Below, in pieces: positions 62,911-64,000 of a stretch of DNA of 64,000 bases. Source of the DNA: Dryas octopetala (Eukaryota > Streptophyta > Magnoliopsida > Rosales > Rosaceae); the NCBI GenBank assembly GCA_963921425.1, contig OY992839.1:20258910-20322909 (forward strand). Direction: 5' to 3'. The notes below the pieces were generated by a model. It was not told where the DNA came from and searched no databases. It worked only from the letters and a program-made list of their open reading frames with translations. Each line of letters starts with the position of its first letter. The first letter of the stretch is position 1. The position numbers were made by a program, and so were the translations under genes.

Positions 62911-63293
62911 AATTATGCCAATTTATTCCATATTATATATTTTATCATTTATTTAGTATGATACATATAACATATATTTTTAAAAAGATGACTAATACTA
63001 TATATTAATATAAACATATATCCATTATAAATATATGTGTATCATAATAACATAAATGGTAAGTTGGTAACACAAACACCCACATTTTTCCGTACATGTA
63101 ATTACTATATTTTTTTTATTAGGGAGGGGAATTGAAGATATGAGGCAATTTTATAGTTGTTCCAACTGGAATATCCCACCAATTGTAATGACTAATTACT
63201 AAATATTTAAGCTTATTATATTCAAAATTTCAAACATGATATATATATTATTTGAGTAACATGTATTTATATACACATATATACAGCAGCCTT

Positions 63294-64000
63294 CAGTTGC
63301 GGGATCCCGCATCCAGCCTTATTTGCGGGAGAAGAGTGCTGGCCGTTGGATCTCATTAAAAGAGATCCAACAGTGGAGGTTTAACATATCTCTAACCCAT
63401 CCCCCAACAGAGAAAACCCAACACTTAACCCATCCCCCAACAGAGAAAACCCACACCTGAAGAAGAAAACCCACCCTTGCGCCCACGACCCAGCAACCGA
63501 CCACCACCATCACCCAGCTCGCCGTCGACCCCCCCTTCCGACCTAAGCTTACCGGCGAACACACCAGGCGCCGGCCACCCTCCCGAGCTCACACTCTCCC
63601 CTCATTCTCTCTCTCGCCCCGTGTCTCTCTCTCTGCTCTCCCCCTCTGTGCGCAGCACCGGCCATCAACGCCGGCCTCCCCTCGCAGTCGCCACTCTCCG
63701 GTGACCTTCCCTCAGGCCGGCGACCTCGCCCAGCACTCCTCCAGCCAGCCCAGCCGCGCGCACAGAAAACCTAGAAAACCAGCAGTTTGGCTCGCCTTTG
63801 TCTCGTCGGATTCTGACCAATTTCCAGCGCCAATCACCTCCATTTTTGGTGAGATTTCTTCCTCTTCCTTTGGGCTTTTATTTTCCTAACTGATATTGAT
63901 TAGATTCGAGTATATAGGAATTTGAAAATTTTGGGTTTTGAAGCCATTCGGGTTGTTCTTAAATTTTCGGACTAGAGGGCTATTTTGTTGATTTGAATAA
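63294..64000 (+). other. GC-rich leader-like sequence, probably part of a long LTR element running off the window
   Basis: After AT-rich DNA the composition shifts abruptly near 63295 to GC- and CT-rich sequence with CTCTCTCTC runs. The segment GACCAATTTCCAGCGCCAATCACC (63806-63830 area) resembles the minus strand of the 2.4-kb solo LTR near 7535-7560 (CCAGTTTTTCGGCGCCAATCACC). Also present are a 33-bp duplication (core TAACCCATCCCCCAACAG at 63393 and 63426) and a perfect 10-bp hairpin (GTTGGATCTC/GAGATCCAAC, 63345-63371). The open frames here follow from the GC composition. It could alternatively be a host gene's 5' leader cut by the window edge. Confidence 0.45.

Overview
The window is nuclear DNA of a flowering plant, most likely a woody eudicot. 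The evidence is AT-rich intergenic sequence, GT-AG introns, several plant-specific gene forms, and plant transposon families (Ty1/copia, long-LTR elements, TRIM, hAT, Mutator-like, PIF/Harbinger, probable CACTA and L1-type LINEs). The species cannot be fixed from the sequence alone.

Layout. Positions 1-8400 are a transposon graveyard: a tandem array resembling a CACTA subterminal region, a decayed copia gag-pol piece, unassigned AT-rich DNA, and a 2.4-kb solo LTR with a clean 5-bp target duplication. An intronless C2H2 zinc-finger gene lies at 13348-14427. Between 17.1 and 20.3 kb four short inverted-repeat elements are packed together, the last ending about 210 bp before the start codon of NRPB8, the RNA polymerase subunit shared by all nuclear polymerases (20444-24900, four exons). 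The 3.6-kb second intron of NRPB8 carries a 944-bp element with an expanded ACC-type trinucleotide tract. A gene with a YqaJ/lambda-exonuclease-type nuclease fold has its main exon at 28121-29123. From 33.7 to 39.3 kb there is a nested mosaic: an inverted-repeat element with another element inside it, a 0.58-kb direct duplication, and a broken PIF/Harbinger transposase. PIG-C (GPI2), a GPI-anchor biosynthesis subunit, is at 41413-42333.

SBDS (minus strand, 44138-46082, five exons) and an SDN5-like DEDDh exonuclease (plus strand, 46588-56162, 14 exons) are arranged head to head with 505 bp between start codons. That interval holds a microsatellite, an 80-bp tandem duplication and TGGGCC/TGGGCT-type promoter motifs. 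Intron 9 of the exonuclease gene contains an intact solo LTR. From 57.3 kb to the end the window is again repetitive: a LINE fragment, a copia reverse-transcriptase region with inverted LTR copies, a TRIM-like element sharing a primer-binding site with a copia LTR, a 884-bp Mutator-type element with a perfect 9-bp target duplication, a hAT-like end, and a GC-rich leader resembling part of the 2.4-kb solo LTR.

The host genes are housekeeping genes in transcription (NRPB8), ribosome maturation (SBDS), RNA turnover (SDN5-like), GPI anchoring (PIG-C) and probable nucleic-acid processing (YqaJ-type). I see no operon-like system and no convincing new multi-gene system. The best leads are the PBS-centred chimera of two LTR elements, the SBDS/SDN5 divergent pair, the YqaJ-domain gene and the dense element cluster at the NRPB8 promoter.
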